A stretch of DNA of 37,504 nucleotides from Chloroflexi bacterium HGW-Chloroflexi-3 (GCA_002842045.1 PHBX01000033.1:1-37504), one strand, 5' to 3'. Positions 25,460 through 33,601 are shown, numbered from the stretch's first letter. A program made the numbers and translations. Notes: generated by a model from the letters alone, not told the origin.

Positions 25460-26218
25460 TTGGCACAACAGACGATCTGGCAGGAAAATTTTGAAGTGCG
25501 GTCGCATGAGACCGACTTTGCATTACGCTGGAAACCAGCCGCCATCTTGCGCGTGATGGAAGAAATCACCGTGCACCATTCGTTTCACCTGGGGGTGGAT
25601 TACTACAGCCTGAAGGAAATGAATCTGGCGTGGATCTTAGTGCGAACCAAAGTGCGTTTCTATGAATTCCCTTCCGTGGGTGCCCGGATTATCGCGCAGA
25701 CCTGGCCACGTGGTTGGCAGCAGAAGATCTTTGGCATGCGCGATTATTCGCTGGCAAATGAGAAGGGTAAATCGGTGGCTCATGCAACCACAGCCTGGTT
25801 GCTGGTTAATACCAAAACCCGTAAGTTTGTTAAACCCGAGACACTGTCCGTATCATTACCGGATAACGAAGGCAAATTCATCCTGGATGAAACACTGGAT
25901 AAGCTCACCCACCCGACCGGCTTCAGCAAGGAGCATGTCTTTGAGGCTCGTTATTCCAGCCTGGATCTGATGGGGCATGTCAACAACACCCAGTATATCG
26001 ACTGGCTTTGCGATTGCTTTCCGGTTTCCTTCTGGCGCAAGTACCAGTTTGAGTGGCTGCAGATCAACTATAGCAATGAGGTCAGGCCGGAGGAGAGCAT
26101 CAACATTGAGATGACCGAACTGGCAGACCAGCCGGGTGTGTTTTCGGCTGTGGCAACGAATCTGACCAACCATCTGGTTGCTTTTGAGGGGCAGTTCGCT
26201 TTCAAGCAAGCTAGCTGA
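25460..26218 (+). CDS. acyl-ACP thioesterase
   Basis: A 252-residue double hot-dog protein of the PF01643/TE14 family that hydrolyses acyl-ACP and releases free fatty acids from synthesis. The first hot dog contains FEVRSHETDFALRWKPAAIL and LAWILVRTKVRFYEFP; the second contains the catalytic segment H173-VNN-TQYIDWLCD, with the Asn/His pair placed as in plant FatA/FatB. The start is TTG, with GGGAG seven bases upstream and no ATG nearby. It is convergent with the peroxiredoxin gene. The family is well supported; chain-length preference is unknown. Confidence 0.9.
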   Translation: MAQQTIWQENFEVRSHETDFALRWKPAAILRVMEEITVHHSFHLGVDYYSLKEMNLAWILVRTKVRFYEFPSVGARIIAQTWPRGWQQKIFGMRDYSLANEKGKSVAHATTAWLLVNTKTRKFVKPETLSVSLPDNEGKFILDETLDKLTHPTGFSKEHVFEARYSSLDLMGHVNNTQYIDWLCDCFPVSFWRKYQFEWLQINYSNEVRPEESINIEMTELADQPGVFSAVATNLTNHLVAFEGQFAFKQAS

Positions 26219-26232
26219 TCATATCCTACCGC

Positions 26233-26265
26233 AAATAAAAACCGCCTGATTTGATCGCAGGCGGT
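26233..26265 (-). terminator. terminator of the peroxiredoxin gene
   Basis: ACCGCCTG (26241-26248) pairs with CAGGCGGT (26258-26265). On the minus strand it is followed by TTTTTATTT. It may work weakly in the other direction for the thioesterase gene. Confidence 0.85.
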
Positions 26266-26300
26266 GTTAATTTTGATACAAATGTCGGGGGTTTTCGATA

Positions 26301-27008
26301 TTAGAATGCGTTGTCCACTTTCCAGACTTTCCAAACCTTGCCAGCCAGATCGGGACCTGGGGTTAGGGTTGGTTTTCCAGGTACCCAACCAGCGGGTGTG
26401 ACCTCACCGGTGGAGACAACATGCTGGAATGCCTTGACCTGGCGTATCAACTCGGCAACATTACGGCCAACCTCAGGTGTCATCACTTCCATGGCACGGA
26501 TGTTGAAATCCGGGTCGATGAGGAAACGGCCGCGGATGTCCACGCCGGCATCATCATCATAGACACCATACACACTGCCAACACGTCCACCTGCATCAGA
26601 CAGCAGTGGGAAAGGCACTCCACCTTCTACCATTTTGGAGAGTTCTTCTTCTTGCCAGATTTTGTGGGAAAAACGGCTATCGGTGGAAATTGCAAGGAGT
26701 TCAACACCTAATTTTTGTAATTCAGGATATTTGACGGCAACTGCCGACAATTCTGTCGGTCAGACAAAGGTGAAGTCACCGGGATAAAAGCAGATGACGA
26801 TCCACTTTCCTTTGTAGTCCGATAAACGGAAATTTTTAAAACCACCCTCGAAAAAAGCACTCAATTCGAAATCGGGGGCAGGTTTACCTACTCTTGCTAA
26901 CATTTTTGGTACCTCCTTTTTCATTTGCGGTTGGTCAGCTACTACTTCCATTTCAGGCACGATCACGCCTTTGGAAGGTTTGACACAACCATCTTTTGCT
27001 TCAGCCAT
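26301..27008 (-). CDS. selenocysteine-containing peroxiredoxin (in-frame UGA at codon 83)
   Basis: A 235-residue AhpC/Prx-family thioredoxin-fold peroxidase that reduces peroxides. The frame reads ...WIVICFYPGDFTFV, then TGA (26762-26760), then PTELSAVAVKYPELQ..., exactly where peroxiredoxins have the peroxidatic Cys of FTFVCPTE. Both halves are in one frame and fully conserved, so UGA very probably encodes selenocysteine (Sec83). A hairpin sits directly on and after the UGA. The usual resolving Cys of the GEVCPAGW motif is Thr here (GEVTPAGW), so a separate thiol would have to resolve the selenenic acid. Start: CAGGAGG before the ATG at 27008; the ATG at 27032 lacks an RBS. Ordinary gene callers would split it into two pieces, 26760-27032 and 26301-26750. 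Confidence 0.9.
26741..26763 (-). promoter_or_regulatory. candidate bacterial SECIS hairpin
   Basis: Immediately after the UGA the message reads CCGACA-GAAT-TGTCGG, a perfect 6-bp stem. CUG, which includes UG of the stop codon, can also pair with CAG beyond it, leaving one bulged A. Bacterial SECIS elements are hairpins starting at the UGA with a G in the apical loop. Here the loop starts with G but is closer to the UGA than in E. coli fdhF, so recognition by SelB is plausible and unproven. Confidence 0.6.
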
Positions 27009-27246
27009 AAAACCTCCTGTTTTCCCCAACATGACATTGTATTGATAATAGTATACATTATTTCTAACATAAACTAAAGAATTACGGAATTATGACGAAA
27101 TAATTACAATCTGTTTGGATTCTCACTATCTTTGGATTTGAATCCACGGCACAAAAAAATAACAATAAGCCTATAAATTTTTGAAAACGGTATAATCAAA
27201 TCAGGAAAGTGAGTAATAGTTGAAAATCACTCTCAAAGGATGAACG

Positions 27247-27774
27247 ATGAACCATATCACCCAATTTCATTGCCCCTTGGGCACCCTGTTTGCAATTGCT
27301 GAGCAGGATGGAATCGCACGCCTTGACTTTCTGGACAATCCATTGGACGAGGATGGGCTGCGAGCGCTGGCAAACAGGCAGGGTCTCACGGATGAGATCA
27401 CACTCGAACGGAATGCGCTGCTGGAGGAATTGGGCAGGCAGCTTGGTCGCTACTTTCAGGGAAAACGCCGTCAATTTGATCTACCTCTTCTATTGCGTGG
27501 GACGACCTTCCAGCGCGAGGTGTGGGATGCGCTGCTGACGATCCCCTATGGCACCACCATCTCCTATGGACAACTGGCAACCAAGGTTGGCCGCTCGAGC
27601 GCGGAATCCAGCCGGGCGGTGGCAAATGCGAATGCCCGCAATCCTATCGCGATTCTGGTGCCATGCCACCGTGTGATTGGCGCAGATGGCAGTCTGACGG
27701 GGTATGCCGGGGGATTGTGGCGCAAGCAGGCTTTGTTGACTTTGGAAGGGGTAGGGCTGCCGTTTCTATTTTAG
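27247..27774 (+). CDS. ogt: methylated-DNA--protein-cysteine S-methyltransferase
   Basis: A 175-residue suicide DNA-repair protein that takes alkyl groups from O6-alkylguanine (and O4-alkylthymine). The C-terminal domain is complete: TTFQREVWDALLTIPYGTTI, YGQLATKVG, ESSRAVANANARNPIAILVP and the active site P-C140-H-R-V, then GADGSLTGYAGGLWRK. The N-terminal ribonuclease-like domain is short but normal for Ogt. AAAGGATG precedes the ATG, and a TATAAT box lies at 27191-27196. It diverges from the peroxiredoxin gene. Its TAG stop opens a heptamer repeat array. Confidence 0.94.
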   Translation: MNHITQFHCPLGTLFAIAEQDGIARLDFLDNPLDEDGLRALANRQGLTDEITLERNALLEELGRQLGRYFQGKRRQFDLPLLLRGTTFQREVWDALLTIPYGTTISYGQLATKVGRSSAESSRAVANANARNPIAILVPCHRVIGADGSLTGYAGGLWRKQALLTLEGVGLPFLF

Positions 27775-27803
27775 CTGGTGGCTCACTGCTGACCGCTGAC
27801 GGC
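27774..27803 (+). repeat. heptamer repeat array at the ogt stop codon
   Basis: Starting at the G of the TAG stop: GCTGGTG, GCTCACT, GCTGACC, GCTGACG, GC. The consensus is GCTNANN. Related arrays occur at 30083-30110 (reverse orientation), 31801-31839 and, with a different core, 28233-28267. Confidence 0.65.
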
Positions 27804-27907
27804 AAAAGACATGGACGCAAATTCGCAAAGTTAATAAAGAATAAGGTGCAAAGATACCTCCTGCACTGGGATATAATCAAAGCACATTCCGGATGATGGG
27901 AGCCAGC

Positions 27908-28120
27908 ATGAGTGCAGAGCAGAAGATGAAGAAGTGTAAGTTTTGTGGCAAGAGTTTGCCCGAGGAGGCGATCTTCTGCTATTACTGTCACCGCGAGTTG
28001 TTGACGCGTCCCGAACGCCCATCGAGTGAGCCGCAGTCCAGACCGTTGAATTGGATGGTTGTTGGAGTGATTGCTATGATTGTGGTGGTGATTGTAGCTG
28101 TGGTACTGTTGGGTTCTTGA
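27908..28120 (+). CDS. zinc-ribbon single-pass membrane protein
   Basis: A 70-residue protein. Residues 10-27 form a C-x2-C-x10-C-x2-C zinc ribbon (CKFCGKSLPEEAIFCYYC) of the zinc_ribbon_2 type, followed by a short Pro/Ser/Arg linker and a C-terminal membrane helix (WMVVGVIAMIVVVIVAVVLL). Such proteins are frequent in Chloroflexota, with no known function. The ATG at 27908 has GGGAG six bases upstream; ATGs at 27893 and 27896 are alternatives. Confidence 0.8.
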   Translation: MSAEQKMKKCKFCGKSLPEEAIFCYYCHRELLTRPERPSSEPQSRPLNWMVVGVIAMIVVVIVAVVLLGS

Positions 28121-28150
28121 ATCCCAATTAAAGGATTTGAACATTACCAG

Positions 28151-28170
28151 CCTGAGAATTGATTCTCAGG
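28151..28170. terminator. perfect inverted repeat after the zinc-ribbon gene
   Basis: CCTGAGAAT-TG-ATTCTCAGG, 30 bases after the stop codon. No T tract follows, so termination is uncertain; a regulator site is the alternative. Confidence 0.45.
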
Positions 28171-28232
28171 TGCAATTTCACCATATGACTGTTTCTTAAT
28201 TTATCAATGCAGGATGTAAATTTTGATTTTTA

Positions 28233-28267
28233 GCCTTGAGCCTTGAGCCTTGAGCCTTGAGCTTTCA
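28233..28267 (+). repeat. heptamer repeat GCCTTGA x4
   Basis: Four exact copies of GCCTTGA and a fifth degenerate copy (GCTTTCA), preceded by TA. It lies in the gap between the zinc-ribbon and DUF1801 genes. The 7-bp period is the same as in the GCTNANN arrays. Confidence 0.85.
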
Positions 28268-28339
28268 ATTAAATGATTATGCTAACCGTTGTAATCACCC
28301 GTAATTCCCGGCATAATGGAACGAAATATCGGAAGATCG

Positions 28340-28771
28340 ATGGCAGAACTGAAAACAAAAAAGAATGACGGCAGCATTGAAGGTTTCCTCAACAATGTGG
28401 AACCAGAAAAGAAACGCGCGGACAGTGTCAAGATTCTGGAGTTAATGCGCAAAGTAACCGGGCTGGAACCCAAAATGTGGGGGGATAGCATGATCGGCTT
28501 AGGGAAGTATCACTACCGCTACGCCACAGGTCATGAAAGCGATGCTGGTCTGGTGGGCTTCTCACCGCGCAAGCAAAATCTGACCCTATACCTGATGGGT
28601 TGCTACGTCCACCCCGACGACAAACAATACGACGAATTATTCAGCAAATTGGGCAAGTTCAAACAAGGCAAATCCTGCCTGTATATCCACAAACTGGAAG
28701 ACGTGGACATGAACGTGTTGGAAAAGCTGGTGCGCAAGTCCTACCATGATATGAAGAACTTCTCATTCTAG
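28340..28771 (+). CDS. DUF1801 (YdhG-like) domain protein
   Basis: A 143-residue soluble protein with MAELKTKKNDGSIEGFLNNV at the N terminus, ILELMRKVTGLEPKMWGDSM in the middle, then FSPRKQNLTLYLMG and a C-terminal LGKFKQGKSCLYIHKLEDVD. These are hallmarks of DUF1801, a frataxin-like fold of unknown role. The ATG at 28340 has GGAAG in front; the ATG at 28316 would add eight residues absent from typical family members. Confidence 0.88.
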   Translation: MAELKTKKNDGSIEGFLNNVEPEKKRADSVKILELMRKVTGLEPKMWGDSMIGLGKYHYRYATGHESDAGLVGFSPRKQNLTLYLMGCYVHPDDKQYDELFSKLGKFKQGKSCLYIHKLEDVDMNVLEKLVRKSYHDMKNFSF

Positions 28772-28946
28772 GAAAGTTACAGAAACAATAACATTACATA
28801 ACCCGGCAGAAAAGCTCGAAGATTTCCGCCTGGAATAATAATCGCGAAGAATTCTTATTGAAAATTTGTAATCTATGATTATCATATATTTAAGAAACAA
28901 TGATAAAGTAGTTGAATCCCCTTATTGATTATAGTGAAGGTATAAA

Positions 28947-29909
28947 ATGAAACGAAGAATTTTATGTCTGATAATTTTCACGCTATTTCTCGAAGCCTGT
29001 GGGGAAGCAAGAACCACTTCTCCATCTCCTGGCAACACCTCCTTACCTTCTTCTCTTCCAACAAACAAACCCTCACCAAGCCTTACAACAATTTCTCCAA
29101 CAAAGCCACTGACGATCACACCTCGTCCTACTTTAAACTCTCTTGATATTGCCAGGACGGTTCTAACTGACCTTTCAATTGAGGTAACTCATGAATACTC
29201 GCCCACGGGATATTGTGATTGGAAGCGTATCATTGGTTGGTCAACTGATTTCAAGTACAATAACCAATTTTTCACTTATGCTACCATCACATGTGTCAAT
29301 CAGGATAAACCTTGGGTTTTGGTAGAAAGTTGGGCTGAACAGGGGTTGGGTTATCCACTTACAAGCCTGTTGGGTTGGTCGACTGATGAAAAGTATGCGT
29401 ACTTCTACGATAAGATTATCCCTGATGGATGCCAGCCAAGAGGAAGTTTCGGGAGAGGTCTATATCAGGTGGATTTAAACACTGGGACAATAAAGTCCTA
29501 TCCGGTCGACCAGACACGTGGAATATCCCTTTCGCCGGATGCCTCTATGATTGTTTTTTACGACCATCAAATGTCAGAAGTGATAATTTACAACTTGTTA
29601 GACCAATATGAAAAACACATTGCCTTTGACATACCCTCAGGGATGGATAATTGGGGTGCCGGTGACTTTACCTGGTCTCCAGATGGACAAAAAATTATAT
29701 TCATCATCGATTATGGTGATGCCTGCTTTGTGAGTGGGGTATCTCTGCGACTGATAGATACTCAAACCAGCAAAGTGACAACTTTGTTGGAAAGAGAAAA
29801 CCAAACCTTGTCCGTCGTTGAATGGAGCGAATCCAATAAGATATTGCTTTCAATCGACAACGAGCAGCAGATTTTGGATTTGACAACAGGCAATGTGTCC
29901 AAACCATAG
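28947..29909 (+). CDS. lipoprotein with beta-propeller-like (TolB/WD40) repeats
   Basis: A 320-residue exported protein. The signal peptide has lipobox LEAC (Cys18) and is followed by a ~45-residue Ser/Thr/Pro linker that would hold the domain away from the membrane. The remainder contains blade-like motifs: LLGWSTDEKYAYFYDKI, GISLSPDASMIVFYDHQ, FTWSPDGQKIIFIIDYG and VVEWSESNKILLSIDN, the W-S-P-D-G pattern of PD40/WD40-like propellers. Only four or five blades are visible, so the propeller may be small or partial. Ligand unknown. Confidence 0.78.
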   Translation: MKRRILCLIIFTLFLEACGEARTTSPSPGNTSLPSSLPTNKPSPSLTTISPTKPLTITPRPTLNSLDIARTVLTDLSIEVTHEYSPTGYCDWKRIIGWSTDFKYNNQFFTYATITCVNQDKPWVLVESWAEQGLGYPLTSLLGWSTDEKYAYFYDKIIPDGCQPRGSFGRGLYQVDLNTGTIKSYPVDQTRGISLSPDASMIVFYDHQMSEVIIYNLLDQYEKHIAFDIPSGMDNWGAGDFTWSPDGQKIIFIIDYGDACFVSGVSLRLIDTQTSKVTTLLERENQTLSVVEWSESNKILLSIDNEQQILDLTTGNVSKP

Positions 29910-30038
29910 CTTAACCCACTACGGAAGAGGTTGAAGAAATGGGGCAGGTCACGGACACTGCCCGTACGATTCGTTACCTGTAACTGGTAGGAAAAAAAGT
30001 ACTAGTCTAAAATAAAGATTAGTGGCTTTCGCTACAAC

Positions 30039-30088
30039 CTATATAATGTCCTTTGTGTACCAGCTATATAATGCCCTTTGGGAACAAG
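30039..30088. repeat. 25-bp tandem duplication
   Basis: Two copies (30039-30063 and 30064-30088), each starting CTATATAATG and sharing about 20 of 25 bases. The second contains ATGCCCTTTGGG, the reverse complement of the core of the 18-bp repeats at 35757-35828. The rest of the gap 29910-30109 has a GGGCAG/CTGCCC hairpin at about 29942-29963. Confidence 0.6.
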
Positions 30089-30110
30089 CTGTCAGCCGTC
30101 AGCTGTGAGC
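30083..30110 (-). repeat. heptamer repeat array at the epimerase stop codon
   Basis: On the minus strand, starting at the G of the TAG stop: GCTCACA, GCTGACG, GCTGACA, GCTTGTT. This is the same consensus and the same placement as the array behind ogt. Confidence 0.65.
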
Positions 30111-31153
30111 TAGAAAAAGATTTTCACCCACTTGAGCGCTTTCTGCTTCCACGGCACGCGGTGTGTCACGCCGGTGCTGGGTTCGGATTGCAGACGTTCG
30201 TGGTTGGCGAGGTACCAATGGTAGTTGCGGATCATGGCTTGCTTATTGGAGTACTTCGGCTGGTAGTTGAGCTTCTCCTGCGCCTTCTCTACGGAGACGA
30301 ACGAATCCTTCGAGGCAGTCTCGTAGATCCATGGATACAGCGGGGAGAGCTTGAGGGCTTCCAGCACACGCAGCGCCAGCACAACCGGACCTGCTGGGAA
30401 TGGGATGATCTTCTTGCCAAATCCGGCTTCATCCAGGACAGACTGGTAATCGCCCTTCATGGTGGTGAATTCGGTCGCGGCAATGTTGAAGGTGTCATTG
30501 ACCACATCCTCATCCAGCGTCATGCAGGAATGGATGGCTTCACACAGGTCTTCCACATCCAGTAGCTGATAGCGGTTGTTCCCGTTACCGATATTGGGGA
30601 AGTTTTTACCCTCAGATGCCCATTCGTAGAAGATCGCAAACACCCCCAGACGCTCGGGACCCACAAAGGACTTTGGACGCAGGATAGGGACACACAATCC
30701 CGACTCACGAAACTGATGGCAGGCCTGCTCAGCCTGAATTTTGGCTTTGCCGTAATCACCCACGCCAATCATCGGATCGCTTTCGTAGAGCGGGTGATGA
30801 TCGGGGACGCCATACACAGCGGTGGAGGAGATGTGGATGACGCGTTTGACACCGTAAGCCTGGGCGGTTTGCAGTACGAGACGCGTGCCGGCAACATCGG
30901 TGGAGTAGATTTCTTCGGGGGTGTAGAGTGGCAGGGCAGCAGCAGTGTGAATGACCACGTCGGCTTCTTGCATGCTCTTGCGCAGATCGGCTTCTTTGCG
31001 GATGTCTCCCTGCAGGAACTGGATCTGATCACGCTCGGGGTAGGTAAAATCCACCAGGTCGATACCGCTGATGTCGTTGTAGCCGTGCGCGAGGAGATAG
31101 CGTACCAGATTGATCGAAAGGAAACCGCTGATGCCAGTGATATAAATTTTCAT
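30110..31153 (-). CDS. NAD-dependent epimerase/dehydratase (extended SDR)
   Basis: A 347-residue extended short-chain dehydrogenase. The cofactor loop is T-G-I-S-G-F (residues 6-11), a variant of GxxGxxG. The Asp after strand 2 (IDLVDF) and D50-I (QGDI) fit NAD binding; HTAAALPLYT, then S110-T with STAVYG, and Y134-G-K-A-K138 give the catalytic triad. The end, FVSVEKAQEKLNYQPKYS, is typical of sugar epimerases and of the 3-beta-HSD-like group. The substrate is probably a nucleotide sugar or lipid sterol-like alcohol and cannot be fixed. AGGG precedes the ATG. The TAG stop is shared with a repeat array. Confidence 0.88.
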   Translation of the reverse strand: MKIYITGISGFLSINLVRYLLAHGYNDISGIDLVDFTYPERDQIQFLQGDIRKEADLRKSMQEADVVIHTAAALPLYTPEEIYSTDVAGTRLVLQTAQAYGVKRVIHISSTAVYGVPDHHPLYESDPMIGVGDYGKAKIQAEQACHQFRESGLCVPILRPKSFVGPERLGVFAIFYEWASEGKNFPNIGNGNNRYQLLDVEDLCEAIHSCMTLDEDVVNDTFNIAATEFTTMKGDYQSVLDEAGFGKKIIPFPAGPVVLALRVLEALKLSPLYPWIYETASKDSFVSVEKAQEKLNYQPKYSNKQAMIRNYHWYLANHERLQSEPSTGVTHRVPWKQKALKWVKIFF

Positions 31154-31651
31154 AGTTTTACCCTGCCTGATTTAAGATTACCTACGATTATACTATTTTC
31201 TGACGGTCAGGGACGATTTCGTGAGAATGGGTCTTAAAATATCCCCCCATCGGGCTGTGGTTGTACTTACTGGTTATCGCTAAAATTAATTGTGAAATTT
31301 ATTTGTATTATGTAATAGATAAATTATAATAAGAATGATGGTTGTAATGTCTCCGGACATAAAAATAAATGTCAGTCTGCTCTCCTCTATCTGGCATTTA
31401 TTTTTTTAACCACCACCATGCCTTAGAAACTGAAGAACCATCTACCAGAAACCAAAAGAGCAATGCACTTTCACTTATGCATAAATTACCCGTAAAACCA
31501 CTGGGCTGCCAAATTTAAACCTTCTAAATCAGGGCTACCAAAATACCCCATCTGGGCACAAGTGGAATATCATACACATCATCCAGGTTAGGAGTGAATT
31601 TGGATTTGTTGCTTTGAAGTGGAAATTGGGAGAGAGGGCTAAAAGATCAGA
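31154..31651. other. intergenic region with AT-rich hairpin
   Basis: About 500 bases without a gene I can support. The only clear structure is AAAATAAATGTCAG (31362-31375) facing CTGGCATTTATTTT (31391-31404), a 14-base stem with one G-U and a T run behind it. This could be a plus-strand terminator of an unrecognised small RNA or a remnant. No good open frame with an RBS is present. Confidence 0.4.
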
Positions 31652-31726
31652 TTATTTCTTATCTTTTTTCTTGTCTTTTTTCTTCTTCTTGTCTTTATCC
31701 TTGCCTTTGTCCTTATCTTTGCCCAT
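31652..31726 (-). CDS. 24-residue Lys/Asp-rich peptide (candidate small gene)
   Basis: ATG at 31726, four bases after GGAGGAA, opens a short frame of 24 codons ending in TAA. The product consists only of Lys (14), Asp (7), Gly (2) and the initial Met: it begins MGKDKDKGKDKD and ends in Lys runs broken by Asp. The strong RBS and the use of alternative codons (AAA/AAG, GAT/GAC) suggest a translated peptide rather than a simple triplet expansion. It could be a highly charged disordered peptide binding nucleic acid or acidic polymer. Too short for family recognition. Confidence 0.5.
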   Translation of the reverse strand: MGKDKDKGKDKDKKKKKDKKKDKK

Positions 31727-31800
31727 GCTTTCCTCCTTTGGGTTGAATTCCGAAAAACTATCTATTACCATAGCATATTTTAAAGGAAAAAGAAAGGACT

Positions 31801-31839
31801 GCTGGCGCATAGCTCATTGCTCATCGCTGATAGCCGATA
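31801..31839 (+). repeat. heptamer repeat array before the sigma factor
   Basis: GCTGGCG, CATA, then GCTCATT, GCTCATC, GCTGATA, GCCGATA. It begins with TAGCTCA like the arrays at 30110 and 35748, but no gene ends here on this strand. Confidence 0.55.
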
Positions 31840-31892
31840 AATCATTTCTTTCAGCCTTAATCTTTGAGCTATCCCCCTCATTGTTCATTCAA

Positions 31893-31920
31893 TTTACTTT
31901 CATTTTCTGAGCGCTATAAT
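31893..31920 (+). promoter_or_regulatory. sigma70 promoter of the ECF operon
   Basis: TTTACT (31893-31898), 16 bases, TATAAT (31915-31920), 33 bases before the sigma-factor start codon. Confidence 0.65.
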
Positions 31921-31953
31921 ATCTAAACTGATTTACGTGTATGGAAAGGAACC

Positions 31954-32580
31954 ATGGATTATTCTGCCCTGGATGACGCCAGCCTGCTGGAGATGATCGC
32001 CAATACTTATGGGAAATTGAACGTCGAGCCAATTCTGAATGGGGCACTTGGCACGCTGTACGATCGTTATGGGCGCCTGGTGTTCAGCGTTGCCTTCAAC
32101 CTGGTGGGCGATATCGAAACCAGTGAGGAGATCACCCAGGACGTTTTTGTACGCACCTGTGAAGGTGCTCACGGGTACCGTGCCCAGCTTGCGCGTGTTA
32201 GCACCTGGCTGGTGAGCATTGCCCGGCATCGCGCCATCGACGAATTACGCCGGCGTGGTGTGCGATCCGAGCAGGCAATCGTAGACTGGGTGGATGGGGA
32301 ACGTCAGGAGCAACGGGATGGGTTGCCAGTCGCAGAGGGTCCCGAGCGTGAGGTCGAGACCACCCTGCAACAGCAGACAATCCAGCAGATGCTGGCGAGC
32401 TTGCCGGCGGATCAACGCCAGGTGTTAAGGTTAGCATATTTTAAAGGTATGTCCCATAGCCAGATCGCCGCCACCTTGGGTGAGCCGTTAGGGACGGTCA
32501 AATCGCGCATTCGTCTGGCTATGCAAAGGCTGCGGGACGCCCTGCAGGATTGTGGAATGATCGAAATTTCTTTGGATTGA
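31954..32580 (+). CDS. ECF-family RNA polymerase sigma factor
   Basis: A 208-residue group 4 sigma factor. Region 2 is LYDRYGRLVFSVAFNLVGDI, EEITQDVFVRTCEGA and RVSTWLVSIARHRAIDELRR; region 4 is LPADQRQVLRLAYFKGMSHS with LGEPLGTVKSRIRLAMQRLR as the -35-binding helix-turn-helix. The linker is long and acidic. AAAGGAACC precedes the ATG. An anti-sigma gene follows after 102 bases, so it is probably held inactive at the membrane until a signal releases it. It may autoregulate and may control the PF03640 lipoprotein gene downstream. Confidence 0.93.
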   Translation: MDYSALDDASLLEMIANTYGKLNVEPILNGALGTLYDRYGRLVFSVAFNLVGDIETSEEITQDVFVRTCEGAHGYRAQLARVSTWLVSIARHRAIDELRRRGVRSEQAIVDWVDGERQEQRDGLPVAEGPEREVETTLQQQTIQQMLASLPADQRQVLRLAYFKGMSHSQIAATLGEPLGTVKSRIRLAMQRLRDALQDCGMIEISLD

Positions 32581-32682
32581 CCTCATCCAACCTGCGTTTT
32601 TTTGCGTATATTCTAACAGCAAGGGTTGCGATGAAATGGATACGAATGAGATAGATGGAAAATGGATGGAGAAACTGGATTA

Positions 32683-33429
32683 ATGTCTGAAGAGCATGTT
32701 TTTGATTTATTGCCCGGTTACGCCTTAGGGATACTCGACCAGGAAGAGTTATCGCTGGTGAAGGAGCATTTGCAGCGTTGCGATGTCTGTCGGAGTGAGT
32801 ACGTCGCTTATGCCGAGACAGCTGAACAATTGGCAATCATCACAACCCAGCCCGTCCCGGCACCTGACTTGAGATCGAAAGTGCTGCAAAAGGCGCAACA
32901 GGCGGAAGGATATCACCAATCCCGGTCTCTCCTTCCGGTATCCGAAAAAATGAGCTTCCGCCAGGTTCTACGCAACCTGTTCCGGCAGCCGGTAGGTCTG
33001 GTAGTTGGCGTGCTCACCTTGCTGGTTATCCTTATTCTGGGCATCAACAACATCCTCCTCCGACAGCAGGTGAACGAATTGCATGCACAAATCCCGACGG
33101 GTTACATGCAGATTGTGCACCTGGAGGGCAGCAATCTGGCACCGGAGACCAGCGGTTACGTGATGGTTTTCAGGGATCAAAATAACGGGTCGCTGGCGGT
33201 AACGCATGCCCCGCTGTTATCCGAAGATCAGCAATACCAGATCTGGTTGATCCGGGATGGGGTTCGAACCAGTGGTGGGGTCTTCTCGGTCAACGAGGAC
33301 GGCTATGGCAATCTGATGGTATCAGCCGAGCAGCCCCTGGATTCCTTCGACGCTTTCGGCATCACCATTGAACCCTGGGGTGGCAGCCCACAACCCACCG
33401 GGGAAAAGGTACTGGGTGGAGAGTTGTAA
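32683..33429 (+). CDS. anti-sigma factor, zinc-finger plus RskA-like domain
   Basis: A 248-residue single-pass membrane protein. The cytosolic part has the ZAS zinc-finger motif H29-x3-C33-x2-C36 (KEHLQRCDVC) preceded by FDLLPGYALGILDQEEL, the sigma-binding module. A membrane helix runs from about 104 to 126 (GLVVGVLTLLVILILGI). Outside lies an RskA domain (YQIWLIRDGVRTSGGVF, FGITIEPWGGSPQPTGE), the PF10099 signature. It sequesters the ECF sigma factor encoded just upstream. The ATG at 32683 is chosen because the family starts with this segment; the ATG at 32662 would add seven residues. Confidence 0.9.
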   Translation: MSEEHVFDLLPGYALGILDQEELSLVKEHLQRCDVCRSEYVAYAETAEQLAIITTQPVPAPDLRSKVLQKAQQAEGYHQSRSLLPVSEKMSFRQVLRNLFRQPVGLVVGVLTLLVILILGINNILLRQQVNELHAQIPTGYMQIVHLEGSNLAPETSGYVMVFRDQNNGSLAVTHAPLLSEDQQYQIWLIRDGVRTSGGVFSVNEDGYGNLMVSAEQPLDSFDAFGITIEPWGGSPQPTGEKVLGGEL

Positions 33430-33469
33430 TTTCCCCCGGGGGACATTTGAGTCAAAATGAATGTGAATA

Positions 33470-33494
33470 AAATTGGATAAAAATGATCCAATTT
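33470..33494. promoter_or_regulatory. inverted repeat upstream of the PF03640 lipoprotein
   Basis: AAATTGGAT-N7-ATCCAATTT is a perfect 9-base inverted repeat, immediately followed by GATCAA. A second perfect palindrome, TCCCCCGGGGGA, lies at 33432-33443 just behind the anti-sigma stop. One may end the sigma operon and the other may be an operator. No convincing ECF promoter motif was found. Confidence 0.4.
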
Positions 33495-33601
33495 GATCAA
33501 TCGTGCGTATTGTTAAATATAAACCATAACGGGCAGCCTGGCAAAAATAAAAACAGCATACCGATGGTTGTTGCATATTGATTAAAAAGGAGTACTAAAA
33601 G

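Noticed and set aside
27644..28144. 166-codon minus-strand frame overlapping ogt and the zinc-ribbon gene
   Set aside because: It opposes two well-supported genes, and its His/Asn/Ser runs are antisense artefacts.
31614..31910. Ser/Phe/Leu-rich plus-strand frame
   Set aside because: It is the antisense of the Lys/Asp peptide and intergenic DNA, and lacks an RBS.
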